A stretch of 64,000 nt of DNA, taken from Ogataea parapolymorpha DL-1 (Eukaryota > Ascomycota > Pichiomycetes > Pichiales > Pichiaceae). Positions 37,201 through 48,532 of the stretch are shown here, in pieces. How positions within the stretch are numbered: the first letter of the stretch is position 1; the number at the start of each line of letters is the position of its first letter. The stretch spans positions 372,001 through 436,000 of the forward strand of contig NC_027860.1 in assembly GCF_000187245.1 (NCBI RefSeq). The letters are read 5' to 3'. The notes below the pieces were generated by a model. It worked only from the letters and a program-made list of their open reading frames with translations. It did no database searches and was not told the DNA's origin. Both the position numbers and the translations under genes were made by a program.

Positions 37201-40200
37201 GAGCACGATGCAACTTCATGTATGTCGGGTCACAATGATTTGTGAGCTGATCGCGTCCTTCATAATGGTAGCCAAAACTGTAGAGCACCGGAGGTCTTTC
37301 AGTGAGATAGCCAGCTAGGCATTCAGGATCAGGAACTGCAGCAGGCGTCACAAGTCCGCTTGGAGACTCTGACTCCGTTGGAGGACTGTTAGACTCCATC
37401 TCTGATCTCAAGCGATACTCGCCTTCTGTATCTTCCATAGCTTCTTCATTTGACTCGTGATCCATATCACGATCAAAAGTCTCTTTCATCAGATCACCGG
37501 TGACATCCCTGCCTAGCTCCATTGGTTCTGGGGAATTTTCAATTTCAACATCAACTTTCTCACTGGCCAACGATACCAATGAGGCGGAGGATGAAAGAGC
37601 ACTAGATGAAAGACCATTGAACATCAGTTTGTTGGCACTGAGAGAGTCCATACTAAAGTTCGGATCAAACAAAGTGCATATGCCAGCAAGACAGCTTTCT
37701 AACAGGTTCACGTTGAACTCGATTCTGTCAGAAACAGCAAGAGAGATTTTTTCATCTGCATTGAACGCTTGCACAAACTCATCGATTTCAGTAACAGCCA
37801 AAGAAGATGTGAAATCAAAAAAACTCAACAGCCTGCTCTACGCTCTTCGATGAAGGAACATACCAGGAAAAATTCAGGTGGTCCAGATCGAATCTAGATT
37901 TTTCGAATTGGAACCCTCCCCAGCAACGATGATCCACAGGCCCATTCTTGTCAATCCAAGACTGAGGAATTAGCCTGCGCTCTAAAAGTCTTGTCAATGT
38001 GGTACCTGCAAGGAGTGATTCAGGAATTGTGGTGGCAGCAAAGGCGGCCTCACCTCTCAATTTAATGAGTCTGTTGGAGATCAGATCCCTCATCTCGTCG
38101 AACGTTCTTTCATCGAGCCCGTTTGCCCCAAGAAGAGAGCCAGAAAGAAGCTTAAGATACCATGTCAACCGAGCGTCCTTAGCGAGGATTTCTTGTGTAC
38201 GTGTGGCACCAGCACCATGGTCAATTTCCTCCTTTACATGCTCCACCAAGTATTGATAGAATCTTGGAAATTGGTTTTCTGGGTCTCTTCTGATGATAAG
38301 TTCAATGATGTTGAAGAAAACGATGGCGACCGCATGTTGCACGTTGTTGCTGATATATTGGTAGAAAGAGTCGGCTAAAATATTGTACATCTCGTCAGAC
38401 AGTGACTCAACCAACGAGTCAAACGTCTGTGAAATGTAAACGCTTGCACGTGTTTCCACTTGTCCATCATCCTCGAGACTAGGCGAGAGCTCCAAATACT
38501 TGTAGCATTTCTCAGCGAACTGATTGATAAATTCTCCAAATGAGGATGAGCTCGACTTGAGAGCTTCCAGCTCAATGTCAGGATCAAATATAAACTGGTC
38601 AGGTATATCTTCACCGTAATATAGCTGGCGCGGAGCATTTTTGTAATACTTTGCCTCCAAATATGCCAGGTGCTGTGTTGTAAAATCTATTGCCACCAGC
38701 CCTCCGTCACCTTGGCCCTGGCTCAAATCTGAAATAGGCACAACAGCAGCAACGGATTTGATAAATTCTAGAGTAAGGATTGTTTTTTCAGGATCGTTGG
38801 AGTCGATACCGGGAACCAGCATCGATAAAAGTCTCGGGATGTGGACACGGTAAACAGGCAATTGAGCCATGTATCTTACCAAAACTGTCAGTTCATGGAG
38901 AACCACATTAATTCTGTGTGTAGAGTTGACAGACTCAAATGAATTATAAATGTCCAATAAAACATCGTCCAGGATTTTCTTAGGGTTGATGAAAGCTAGT
39001 ATTTCCAAAGCAGTGATATACCTCTTTCTCTGCGAAACAGACTTTGATTGGACTCCAAAGTGTATAAGCGGCAAGAGCATGTCAATAAATTGCTCTGTGA
39101 TCTGAGGCGAGAGTTTGACGTCCTCTGGCAATTTAGAGTAGTCGTCCAAGTATGAATATCGAAGCGATTTGTCCTCGTTTTCCTCCAGGAGTCGAATGTG
39201 GTACACAACGACCATTCTCTTCACAGCCTGAGATAGAAGAACAGACCATCCACCTGAATTTGATGGGTGAACCAGAGTATGCAAAGCTCCCCAAAATGTT
39301 TTGAGCAAATCCATGACGCCATCCTTTTCGAGCGCGTGTTTCGAGGTCATAGAGTTGATAATCATTTCAATCAATAACTTGATGTACTGTGAATTTCTCT
39401 CGTCTTTTCTAAACGATCTAGAGGTTAATAACAATTGGTTCATAATGAACTTGAACTGTTCCTCGGTGAAAATACCGTATTTGCCCATGATAACAAAACT
39501 GGGGTCGCTCGATTGAACCTTTAACACCTTATCGGATATATTGGCAATAACATTTAGCAGAGAGGTAATTTCTGGAGTAAGGCGTTGAGACGTCCAACAC
39601 GAGAAGAAGAACGGCAAGTAGTGTCTGATATCCCTTTCGTCATAGAAGACACGTCCCTCTTTGAGGATGGGCTTCTCAAGCACAATTGGCACCAGCACTG
39701 CCATTTGAACGAAAGAAATGGATACCGACTGGTTATTATATCTTGACATGATCTTCTCCATAATCTGAGGAACGCTATTCTCGTCGAAAAAAACGTTGAC
39801 CTTACCAGCAAACTTGACCAGGTGGCCAAACCTGCGGTCGTCACTGAAATGAGACGAGCCACTTGCATCTGGCATAATGCTGTTGAGCTCTTCATACAAT
39901 GGTTTCCAATCCAGGCGGAGACCCCTCTCGTACAATATGTCCTTCTCTTTCAATAAGAGAAAAACAACGTTCACGTAAAACGGTATGTTGATCTCCTGTC
40001 CTCGAGAGAGAATCACGGCATAGAAAACCTTGACTAGGGCAATGTTCAACGATGCAGGAATTACAAGACCCATTCTAAGCAGGTTCTTGAGCTCTTTGGT
40101 CCAGTGTTTGAGGCTGATAATAGCTGCAGATTTGATATGCACATTCGGCACCGGTGTTGATGCGAATTGCTCACCTTCCGCATCTGAAGGATAGCTTTCA

Positions 40201-40787
40201 TCGTAGTCCTCGTAAAATTCATCTTCATCGCTCTCCGCATCTTCGCGCTCGCTTTCAGTTTGGTTCAAAGTCTCATAACATTCTTCTTCGTGCTCTGTCG
40301 TTTCATCGTTGTTGCTATGACTAAGTAATACAGATTTTGCCTTTTCGAGATCAGAAACACTAATGCTTAGATTTCCTTTGAGATCTTCGCTCTCAATGGC
40401 AATGTACAAATGTTTCACTATGTGACTCAAGTATTGATACTGATCTCTAATGCTTTCTGTCTTGTATGGGAGCAGCTTTTTTGGGTTGAGATCCTTCTCG
40501 ACTCTGGTAGCGAAAAATGGCGAGTTTTCGTCCAATTGAAGCCTAATGGTCTCGTCGTCGTCGTAAGGAACGTCCAAGCCATAGTTAATGAGTGTTTCGG
40601 TCTCCTCAGATGTCTCATATGGCTTAGAAAGTCCTGAAACGCTTGCATTCTTCCTGCTATCAGGAAACACGTGATGCATAGAGGAATTCATGCGGTTCAT
40701 ATTGGATGCTGAAACGGATCGTGAAAGAGGAGAACTTTCTCGAGGAGAGTTCATGAGATAACTCCTTATTTTACTATAGTCTGCCAT
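34295..40787 (-). CDS. BLM10: Proteasome activator Blm10 (PA200), interrupted by an apparent +1 frameshift
   Basis: Giant HEAT-repeat protein that caps the 20S proteasome and opens its gate. Two minus-strand frames, 40787 to 37815 and the frame ending at 34295, together make about 2163 residues, the family length (2143 in S. cerevisiae). They overlap at a run of seven T on the coding strand directly followed by the TGA of the first frame; skipping one T joins ...EQAVEFF to DFTSSL.... The first frame carries the acidic N-terminal region and HEAT body, the second the C-terminal body. The protein ends SYYL, a Tyr-Tyr-X end that fits the HbYX gate-opening motif. Whether the break is a homopolymer error, a strain mutation or programmed frameshifting cannot be told. 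Start ATG at 40787; the frame upstream reaches only a TTG. Confidence 0.82.
37815..37823 (-). other. BLM10: Frame junction in BLM10: seven T then TGA
   Basis: On the coding strand the first frame reads GAG TTT TTT TGA; dropping one T gives GAG TTT TTT GAT and continues for over 1170 codons. A P-site tRNA-Phe on TTT can re-pair in the +1 frame, and a stop codon in the A site is the usual trigger, so this is mechanically slip-prone, but a one-base homopolymer error would look the same. Confidence 0.6.
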
Positions 40788-41010
40788 TTTGCAAGCTGTA
40801 GTTTGTGGTTTCGAGCAATTGATAAGCAAAAAAACAACAGAATATATCCAGAGCTAGTGAGTAATCACCTTACGGATGTCAATTGCGCAAGAACACTTTT
40901 TCAGTTTCAGTAGCTAGTGAGTTCTGACACTTAGAATGGCGAAAAAAAATCGCCCTTGGATCTGATATATATTTTTTTATCTTATGTAAATGCTTATCAA
41001 AAACAGTTTC

Positions 41011-43158
41011 TCAACCCCCGATACCAGCACTGAATGCGATGGCCCAGAGGCGGGACATTCCGTTGTCGAGCCATTTGTATTGGAAATTTGGGGCTGCAAA
41101 GAACTCGTAGGACGATTTTGGGTCAAACAAAGCCTTGTTCAACATCAAAATGCCCTTCCAACCGTCGTCCAGGCTACCAACCACAGAGCTTAGCTGCTCG
41201 TTCCATTCTTCCTGGACAAACTGCGGATCCCGGATATATGAAGAGATTGGAGTGATTGGAAGCATATGGATGCCGTGGATGTACTCTTTATTCAACCCGA
41301 AGTACGTGGCATGGTCGATTTTGTTCTCAAACAGTATACCCGAAACTTTGTTGGCCTTAAAGTTCGCAGGAATAACAGTATTGTCCGACCTGTACAACAT
41401 GTACATGTTTATGGCTCGTTTTTCAATTCCCAAGATGAGCGACGCCAGTTTTTCCAACTGGCTGTTACCGGTAACCAGACCCCAGAGTTTTATTCCGTAG
41501 TAGCAGTGGTAGTCTTCGCTGCTACTCTCTTCGTCTTTTCCATCTCCGTGAGCAAAAAGACCATTGGCAAAGCTGTGGCCGTTGAAGAAGTCAAAACAGC
41601 GAAACACGGGGAAGTAAGGGTCCTCCTTGCTTGGGTTGGCAACGTCTCTGATCAGTGTCTCAATCCAGGCTCTCGAAAACTTGAGGAAAGAGCCGTCTCC
41701 GTAGGATTGATCAGCCAGAGCCACAAGCGCTGCCGCGTGGATATGGTATCCGTAGTGGAAGTGATGGTCATTATAGAAGCAGTTTCCAAAGTCGACATAG
41801 AAGTTTCCGTCGTTCAGACCGCCAGTGGATACCACTCCTTTCCAATTTGTCTCGTAGACCAAGGGAGCCTGCTGCTGGTTGGATATAAATCTATGGAAAG
41901 CGCGTTTCATCTTGTCGAGCTGTTTTCTGGCGAGTTGGGCGTCTTTCAGAATAAATGCCACCACATACAGCATGAATGCTCCTTTGTCTAGGATTTTACC
42001 CGCAGTGTACATGGAGTCTGTGTTGGAGGCATTGACAACATCAAAGGAGTCGACTTCCTCGTTCGCAATCTGTTTGATACAGTCTAGTCTGTCCTGAGAG
42101 TAGCCTGTAGAGCCGTGCAGCTGAGACCACGGCTCAAATTGAAGCTCTGCCGGAGGCAACTGCTCGTTCATGACAAACTGCTTCGTCAAATACGCTTTCA
42201 TCGGGCCCTTGCATGTGGAGTCCAGAGCCATGTTGACGGCCTCTGAGGCGGTTGATTGGTGGAAGGCAGTGTACTGGTGCGGTAGGGCCCATTGGATGGT
42301 TTTCCCGCTGGCAGAGCTACCGTTCAACTTGTAGTCGAAACAGTACTGTCCAACTTTATCAACACTGCCCGAAAGCGTCATATCAACCACGTAAGCGCCT
42401 GCCGCAGCGTCGTATGGTCGGTCGTCGCCGCTGAGTTTGGCAATCTGCACGAGTCCGGGCGTGGTTCCGACAACTGTGTTCGCATCGGCCATTTGTAGGT
42501 CTCCCGAGGAATAGATCACCCAGTTGGTCTGATCAAACAGCGTAGCAACATACTTTCTGAGCCCTGAGCCCTGTTTCTGCTGGAAGTCCTGTATTCCGAC
42601 CTTGCTCTTGATCATAGGGCTAAGCTTATCGTAAACTGCCGTCACAAAGCCCATCCCCTGAACCAGCTTGATGGACATGCTTCCGTTGGAACAATTAAAC
42701 TTGACGCCGCAACTGAACCGCTCACACTCGCCGACCAGCAGCTCATGGCCATGCTGGAATTGCTGTGAGGTCAAGAGCAAAGAGCAAATGCCAACCGGAT
42801 TGAAAAAATACTTGACAGGGTTGGCGTTCGGGTCGTCGCCAAACACTTTCTGGGAGTTGGCCGTGTGCGAAATTCCGAGCCCGACAAAATCCGGATCCTT
42901 GCTGTACCACACGCTATATGGATGTGTCCACACCGGAAGCGTTTGTTCCCCGACCAGCAAGTTGCCATAGAAGTTGTTTGTCTGGACTGGCTTGTCTTGC
43001 TTGTAAAATCTGGGGAGCGGGACCGGATGGACAGATCCGGAGGGAATGACCGGGGGATCGCGGGAGACGGGGCCAAACAGATTGTTGGAGACATTTTGAT
43101 CCTTCTGCACCGCAGTCTGCTGTCCTTGGTAGTCGCGTGGTGGAATTGGTGGAGGCAT
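41011..43158 (-). CDS. ACF2: Intracellular endo-1,3-beta-glucanase (GH81), Acf2/Eng2 type
   Basis: GH81 beta-1,3-glucanase, 715 residues from the ATG at 43158. There is no signal peptide and the N-terminus is proline-rich (MPPPIPPRDYQ), as in the intracellular, actin-assembly-linked Acf2 rather than the secreted Dse4/Eng1. Conserved GH81 blocks: LPVWTHPYSVWYSKDP, LVQGMGFVTAVYDKLSP, DFGNCFYNDHHFHYGYH, FFNGHSFANGLFAHGDGKDEESSSED, YYGIKLWGLVTGN, VSGILFENKIDHATYFGLN; these include the acidic residues of the active site. The open frame runs 96 codons further upstream without matching the family and crosses the TRP1 start region. It shares a 75-bp divergent promoter with TRP1. Confidence 0.9.
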   Translation of the reverse strand: MPPPIPPRDYQGQQTAVQKDQNVSNNLFGPVSRDPPVIPSGSVHPVPLPRFYKQDKPVQTNNFYGNLLVGEQTLPVWTHPYSVWYSKDPDFVGLGISHTANSQKVFGDDPNANPVKYFFNPVGICSLLLTSQQFQHGHELLVGECERFSCGVKFNCSNGSMSIKLVQGMGFVTAVYDKLSPMIKSKVGIQDFQQKQGSGLRKYVATLFDQTNWVIYSSGDLQMADANTVVGTTPGLVQIAKLSGDDRPYDAAAGAYVVDMTLSGSVDKVGQYCFDYKLNGSSASGKTIQWALPHQYTAFHQSTASEAVNMALDSTCKGPMKAYLTKQFVMNEQLPPAELQFEPWSQLHGSTGYSQDRLDCIKQIANEEVDSFDVVNASNTDSMYTAGKILDKGAFMLYVVAFILKDAQLARKQLDKMKRAFHRFISNQQQAPLVYETNWKGVVSTGGLNDGNFYVDFGNCFYNDHHFHYGYHIHAAALVALADQSYGDGSFLKFSRAWIETLIRDVANPSKEDPYFPVFRCFDFFNGHSFANGLFAHGDGKDEESSSEDYHCYYGIKLWGLVTGNSQLEKLASLILGIEKRAINMYMLYRSDNTVIPANFKANKVSGILFENKIDHATYFGLNKEYIHGIHMLPITPISSYIRDPQFVQEEWNEQLSSVVGSLDDGWKGILMLNKALFDPKSSYEFFAAPNFQYKWLDNGMSRLWAIAFSAGIGG

Positions 43159-43233
43159 TGCAAGAGAACTTCCCCGGCTGTGCAATTTCACTAAAGATTT
43201 CGCGCACAGCCAAAAATATATCACAGAATTCTC

Positions 43234-43965
43234 ATGAGTCAGGTAGTCAAGATCTGTGGACTCAAGTCTGTCACCGAGGCTCAAGTGGCAGTTGACAGCG
43301 GGGCGCATCTGTTGGGAGTGATTGTGGTACCAAATAGAGCAAGAACTGTGGACCCTGAGCAAGCCAGACAGATAAGCAAGTTGTGTCAGGCAACACGGCG
43401 ATCGCTCGGGCGTGAGTTTGTGGACCCCAAAAAGCTCCTTGAGCATGTACGAAAATCAGATGCTGAGGGACCTGAGTGGTTTCGGCACTGTGCGCAGTTG
43501 ATCACCGAGAACGGGCCGTATTTGGTAGGGGTATTCAGAAACCAGCCTTTGGACGATGTCATGAAGCTCTCGCAGGACCTGGAGCTAGATTTCGTGCAGC
43601 TACACGGGTCAGAGGATTTTCCGCTCTACATCAGTCATCTTGATCTGCCCGTGATCGCCAGATACGTGCTAAACAAGCCCAACATCGCAGAGGCTACCAA
43701 AACGCATCTACATATACTTCCTTTGCTAGACTCAGAGCTCGGAGGTGAGGGCAAGGTCATCAACTGGGACGATGCTGAAGAGTTCAGCAAGCAATACCAG
43801 GGCGTATACCTGCTGGCAGGCGGTCTCAAGCCGGAAAACGTGCGCCTGGCGTTGTCGGTGCAAGGATGTTTAGGGGTAGACGTGAGCGGCGGAGTGGAAA
43901 CGGACGGGGCGAAGGATCTCGACAAAATTAGGCATTTCATTGCCACTGCCAACTTTATAGAGTGA
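43234..43965 (+). CDS. TRP1: Phosphoribosylanthranilate isomerase
   Basis: Third step of tryptophan synthesis, converting N-(5-phosphoribosyl)anthranilate to CdRP. The 243-residue product is a single TIM barrel: VKICGLKSVTEAQVAVDSGAHLLGVI at the N-terminus (catalytic Cys in KICGL), PYLVGVFRNQPLDDV, LDFVQLHGSE in the middle, and LAGGLKPENV plus GVDVSGGVETDGAKD (phosphate-binding loops and catalytic Asp) at the C-terminus. It is a monofunctional enzyme as in yeasts. Its stop is 8 bp from that of IPP1. Confidence 0.95.
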   Translation: MSQVVKICGLKSVTEAQVAVDSGAHLLGVIVVPNRARTVDPEQARQISKLCQATRRSLGREFVDPKKLLEHVRKSDAEGPEWFRHCAQLITENGPYLVGVFRNQPLDDVMKLSQDLELDFVQLHGSEDFPLYISHLDLPVIARYVLNKPNIAEATKTHLHILPLLDSELGGEGKVINWDDAEEFSKQYQGVYLLAGGLKPENVRLALSVQGCLGVDVSGGVETDGAKDLDKIRHFIATANFIE

Positions 43966-43973
43966 CTATGTAA

Positions 43974-44819
43974 CTAACCAGAGATGAAGAACCACTTATC
44001 AATCGACTTGTCGATAGGAGCAGCCGGCTTAGGATCGGCAGCAGGAATGCCAGCATCTGCGGTGGTAGCACTGTTGTTCAAGGTGGTGTTGGTGAGTTCG
44101 ATATCCTTGACAGTGCTCTCGCCAGCAATCAGCTTCTTCCAGGCGTTGTTGCACTCGGCAATGACCTCCTCGGCGTATTTCTTGTTCTTACACTCACCGG
44201 AGAAAGCAAACTGGTTCTCTGGCTTTCCATCAGGAATCTTGTAAATTCTGAACCACTCGTTGGTAGCTCTCAAAAGACCTGGCAAGTGCTTCTCAACATC
44301 CTCGATGTCGTTCAGTTTAGGAGCCAATGGGTCGTTGACGTCGATGACGATCACCTTCCAGTCAGTCTCACCCTCGTCAAGAAGAGCCATCACACCCAAA
44401 ACCTTGACCTGTTTGACCTGGCCCGGGTACGAAACAGCCTCGCCAATCTCGCAAACGTCCAGTGGGTCGTTGTCACCAGCGGCTCTGGTCTCTGGGTGGA
44501 TCACAGTAGGATCTTCCCAGGTCTGTGGGAAGGCACCGTAGTTATGGATGTAACCGTGGTGAGGGAAACAGTTTCTCACAAATCTCAATTTGCCCTTCTT
44601 GGTGTCCTGGATGATCGGGTTTAGCTTCTGCTCCTTGGAAATTTCAAGTTTGGCGTTGGTCCATCTAGGAACCTCAACAACCATGTTCAGAATTTGCTTG
44701 CTCTCGTCAGCATACAATGGAATGTCGTGGAATGGCGAGATTGGCTTTCCGTCCTTCTCAAGGTACACCTTGTAGTCCAAGGTGTTGGCAGCACCAATTT
44801 GTCTCACAGAGTAGGTCAT
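43974..44819 (-). CDS. IPP1: Cytosolic inorganic pyrophosphatase
   Basis: Family I pyrophosphatase that hydrolyses PPi to phosphate and drives biosynthetic reactions. From the ATG at 44819 ([10 protein letters not shown]) the product has 281 residues, close to the 287 of S. cerevisiae. The metal-binding signature GDNDPLDV is at 115-122; other blocks are [32 protein letters not shown] and [22 protein letters not shown] sequence with catalytic Asp and Lys residues. The C-terminal ~30 residues are Ala/Thr/Pro-rich, as in yeast Ipp1. The frame extends 14 codons upstream to a non-ATG start, which I reject. Biased codons suggest high expression. Confidence 0.95.
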   Translation of the reverse strand: MTYSVRQIGAANTLDYKVYLEKDGKPISPFHDIPLYADESKQILNMVVEVPRWTNAKLEISKEQKLNPIIQDTKKGKLRFVRNCFPHHGYIHNYGAFPQTWEDPTVIHPETRAAGDNDPLDVCEIGEAVSYPGQVKQVKVLGVMALLDEGETDWKVIVIDVNDPLAPKLNDIEDVEKHLPGLLRATNEWFRIYKIPDGKPENQFAFSGECKNKKYAEEVIAECNNAWKKLIAGESTVKDIELTNTTLNNSATTADAGIPAADPKPAAPIDKSIDKWFFISG

Positions 44820-44994
44820 TCTTAGTGTCGAATTTTTACAACTTGTCTTTTTCTCGAACAACCACCGTGAATGACGAAACTACACCTCAGACCAGCAGGT
44901 ATAAAAATCAAATTTGAATTACTCCCATTAATACACATACCGAAATTAGGAACATTAAATCTCGGCAACACAAAGAAAGTTAACTGTGGCGTCA

Positions 44995-47676
44995 TCAGGC
45001 CTTCTGGATATCTGTATAGTCTGGTGGCGGACCAGTGTACCTGTTCTTTCCGTTATCTTCCACAACGGCGTTCTCATCGCTGATTAGCAGCTTTCCCTGG
45101 CAACGCTCCACAAAGCTTCTGCTCAGGCCCTGACTGTCACGTGCGATCCACAAGTATGGCTCATCCACCGAGGCAGCTGGGTCCTTAAACGTCAGACCTT
45201 GATCAGGAACTGGGTCTTGCCACGAGACAGGAAGAATTGACCTCACGTAGTTGAAGCTCAAGTACGTTCTTGGCTTGAAGTATCTGTTCACGTATCCCTT
45301 CACAAAAGACGCACTAGCGTAACGTCTAGCATCAAATTTATTGACCTGTTCTTCGGTAACGTTAGCCTGGTTGAACGGCCTCTCTTCGTTGTCCAGGGTT
45401 CCGATTTTCTCCAAGTCGGTGGCAGCAGTATGGCTGTCGCTGGCCAACGAGTGCTGCTTAGCACCTCCGCCGTACTCAGAGAACTTCGAAGAATCAGAGC
45501 CGTCAGCGACAAAGTAGGTCTGGCCTTCTTCCCGGATTTGACGCAGACCTTGATCGCTCATTGGATATGCACCGACAATTCCTCCGTTGGCCTCTTTCAT
45601 GGCGCCGACTGGCACGGTGTCAAGAAGAGGCTCAAACTTCCATCTGCAATAGAGATGGGCAGCAACGGTAGCTGCCAGCATGACTGCCTCCAGGACCACG
45701 CATGCCCAGTTCTTTGGCATGACAAACAGGGCAATCAAACAGAGTTCGGCAAGGTACAAGCCAACAAAGACTTCGAACAGGGCCAGAGGGTAGTTGCGAC
45801 CTCTGTTGTCAACATTGCGATCGAGAACGTAGTTCAAGTTGTAAAGGTATGCAACGTAAATGAGGAAATAGGCGATGGTAGTAAAGGCAATAATGATTGG
45901 CGAGATGATTGAATAAACAAGCATAATGACCGTGAAAAGACCGAAAGCAGCGTATGTTGTACCCCACGATGGTGTTCCCAATGTATTGTAGCGGTTCCAC
46001 TTCTTTCTTGGGGTGCCATCAAGAATCCTTCCAAGAAAGAAGGAGAGAATCAAACCAACTATTTGGGCCAAAGCACCAGAGCTGATCGACAGACCTTGCA
46101 GCAACATGTACGAAATGTAGAAGTTGGCAGCAGCTGGTAATTTTTGACCAAGCAAAGGCATAGCACTGGATGGATTCTCAATCACATCAGAGACAGAAGA
46201 TGCAGCAGCAGAGGTACAGGTAGCAACCAAAAAGACCTGAACCACTTGGAAGCCGTAGTACCATTGCTGAGTCCAGAAGTCAACACTTTGAGCTGTCATG
46301 CATCCACTTAGTTTACCCATCTTTCTAATGAATGGTGGAAGCAACATCATCAGCACAGCAAGAGCGATAGTTGGGAGCAAAGCTGTAATGATACCCATAA
46401 GAACGGAAGGCATGTTGTTGATGAAACGCAAGAAGTGCACTTTTTCAGTCAAGTAGTTGATGTTGGAAATAGCACCGACAACGGCAACCGGAATGGCCCA
46501 GAAAATGATTAATAAGGTCAAAATCGTGATTGCAATGGACCGCTTTCCTGCTCTGACCTTGGCCGTGAGACCAGAATTTTCCCAAACAACATCGTCAGGA
46601 GCAATAGAAGTGAATCTTCTCGAGTATTTGAGCTCCTTCGAGTATGGAACACCTTGGTATGCTCTTTGCAACTCCAAGTGGTTGGCAAATTCAATGAACA
46701 CGGAGCCAGTCTTCTCAAAACCGTCCGGGTACTTCAGTTGTTCATCGTTAATTTTCTTGTTATACTCGCCAAGCTCGTCAATACCAGTAGTGAACAGAGA
46801 CTTTTTCTTTCCGAAGAATGGAATCCAAGAATCCTTGTAAGTTGGAAGCTTCTTTTCTGGAATGTAGGAGGTAATTTCGTTGGCTGGCTCGGGAACTGGC
46901 TTGTTCTTTTTCGCAGCCTTAGTTCTGAGCTTGATGGCCTTGCCAACAACCTTCACAATGCTATTCTCAAGCTTACCAGAAAGTTTGGTTCTCTTCTTGA
47001 TAAGGTCCTGCAACTCTTTGGTATCTCTGGTGTACCAAACATTCACAGCAGCTGGGAATAGTCTGTGCAAAGTATCCTCGTCTAGCATTGAATCTGGAAC
47101 ATTGTCAATAAACAGAGTCTTGGAAGAAATCAAGGACGAGTACAGTGGAGTGGTCTGCAAAGCGTGTCTGAAACTAGTGTAGTAAATCAACTCCTTGTAA
47201 ATTGTGTAAATGACTAAGCCGAAAAACAACCAAGAGCAAAACACATGGGCAAAGGATCTCCATCTTCCGGCGTTATTAGAATACGAGATGATATCAAACC
47301 CTTTCTGGTGAGCACCGCCAGTGGCGTTGACGGAAAACAACACTGGCCATATGAATAAACCACCGACAATTCCTAACGAGGCGAAGGTTAATATATAGCG
47401 CAGGAAAAAGTAACCATCAACACCGGCTTTCTCAATGATGTAGGATTCTGGTTTGGAGAGGATGAAGCTAATCCAAGCAAACGCGCCTCTAGGCTGCGGA
47501 TCTGCCTTGAGTCTGCTGGGAACAGTGTCAACCGTCGATCTTGGCTGATACACTCTTTTGAACTTGTCTTTACAGACAACAAAGACTGTAAGGAAAACAG
47601 CGAATATAATCAAGTTCAAAATCAGTGCAGACACAAAGGCCGATACGGACGAACTCGATTGAGTCTGCGAAGCCAT
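44995..47676 (-). CDS. RSN1: OSCA/TMEM63-family membrane channel (Rsn1/Csc1-like)
   Basis: Member of the CSC1/OSCA family of osmosensitive or mechanosensitive cation channels. The 893-residue product has a short N-terminus, three early membrane segments, a long cytosolic loop (about 180-390) with an RNA-recognition-like fold typical of this family (LFIDNVPDSMLDEDTLHRLFP, FIEFANHLELQRAYQG), then about eight further segments (SIAITILTLLIIFWAIPVAVVG, SDVIENPSSAMPLLGQKLPAAANFYISYMLLQG), and a soluble C-terminal domain. Among yeast paralogs, the C-terminal block SFNYVRSILPVSW and length best fit Rsn1, but Phm7 and Csc1 cannot be fully excluded. It diverges from MAF1 over 856 bp. Confidence 0.8.
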   Translation of the reverse strand: MASQTQSSSSVSAFVSALILNLIIFAVFLTVFVVCKDKFKRVYQPRSTVDTVPSRLKADPQPRGAFAWISFILSKPESYIIEKAGVDGYFFLRYILTFASLGIVGGLFIWPVLFSVNATGGAHQKGFDIISYSNNAGRWRSFAHVFCSWLFFGLVIYTIYKELIYYTSFRHALQTTPLYSSLISSKTLFIDNVPDSMLDEDTLHRLFPAAVNVWYTRDTKELQDLIKKRTKLSGKLENSIVKVVGKAIKLRTKAAKKNKPVPEPANEITSYIPEKKLPTYKDSWIPFFGKKKSLFTTGIDELGEYNKKINDEQLKYPDGFEKTGSVFIEFANHLELQRAYQGVPYSKELKYSRRFTSIAPDDVVWENSGLTAKVRAGKRSIAITILTLLIIFWAIPVAVVGAISNINYLTEKVHFLRFINNMPSVLMGIITALLPTIALAVLMMLLPPFIRKMGKLSGCMTAQSVDFWTQQWYYGFQVVQVFLVATCTSAAASSVSDVIENPSSAMPLLGQKLPAAANFYISYMLLQGLSISSGALAQIVGLILSFFLGRILDGTPRKKWNRYNTLGTPSWGTTYAAFGLFTVIMLVYSIISPIIIAFTTIAYFLIYVAYLYNLNYVLDRNVDNRGRNYPLALFEVFVGLYLAELCLIALFVMPKNWACVVLEAVMLAATVAAHLYCRWKFEPLLDTVPVGAMKEANGGIVGAYPMSDQGLRQIREEGQTYFVADGSDSSKFSEYGGGAKQHSLASDSHTAATDLEKIGTLDNEERPFNQANVTEEQVNKFDARRYASASFVKGYVNRYFKPRTYLSFNYVRSILPVSWQDPVPDQGLTFKDPAASVDEPYLWIARDSQGLSRSFVERCQGKLLISDENAVVEDNGKNRYTGPPPDYTDIQKA

Positions 47677-48532
47677 GACTGTTCGAGAGAAGTTGAACTA
47701 AATTAAGCGAAAAAAAGATTGCTCCGGATTTGTATGAAAATATATAGGAAGGTTTTGTTATTGATTTTACTGCTAGTCCCTACCAGCCACCCTATTGAAA
47801 TCTCAAGTTCTATTGTTCTGAAAAATTAAAGTATCTCAATAGTTGCTTTGCATGGCTCTAAAAGGGAAACCATGCAGTAACGACACAGCAATACTTTTGT
47901 TCTGAAATTCACAGATAGTATCTCGCTTGCTTCCAAGCCTTAGCAAACAAAGATGTGAGATAACAGACAGGTCGCCTCACGCCTGGACATCGGTTTGCAC
48001 CGAAATTTCTGCATAGCCACTCGATTTATGCAAGGAAATACGTTTTTAAAAAGATTTCGCATGCATAATAGTTAGAAACATTAAACAAAAACTGTCAGGA
48101 ACGCCTTCCAGAGCACTAAACTTTCTATTCCTATTGCAAAACCAGGGAGACGTTTGCATCCGGGCCCACTTCTATTGTTGAATTAAGTCATACCTTGCCT
48201 AGCAGCAGCTTGATAAACAATACCATACGCAAGTCGATTTTCTTGCTTGCTTGGCACTTGCAGGATAAGCTAAGCAAATTTGACACGAATTTCAGGTGAA
48301 AGTTCCTGTTTAGCGGTGTTCGGATGTTTTTTTAGGTGCCCGAATTGCCGATTCATTTCACCAGCCACCCATAGCCACAGCCAACCCACAAACTTTGTTT
48401 GAGTTTTTTCGGAAGTCAACGTGCTTGTCAATATAAACAGATAAGATAATAACCTCCTTCGCTACCATAACCAATTAGGAACTGAACTCTGGCGCAGTGG
48501 TTGTACAAGTTATATTTCAACCCTCTGACAAT
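47677..48532. other. Long divergent intergenic region RSN1 / MAF1
   Basis: 856 bp with no supported gene. An 11-base A-box match, TGGCGCAGTGG at 48490-48500, lies 33 bp before the MAF1 ATG, without a convincing B box or tRNA fold. The rest shows AT-rich stretches, two TTTGCAT-like octamers and no tRNA or snoRNA signature I can support. Confidence 0.4.

Noticed and set aside
41266..41991. 241-codon plus-strand frame opposite ACF2
   Set aside because: Antisense shadow of a well-supported GH81 gene, with no family features or promoter.
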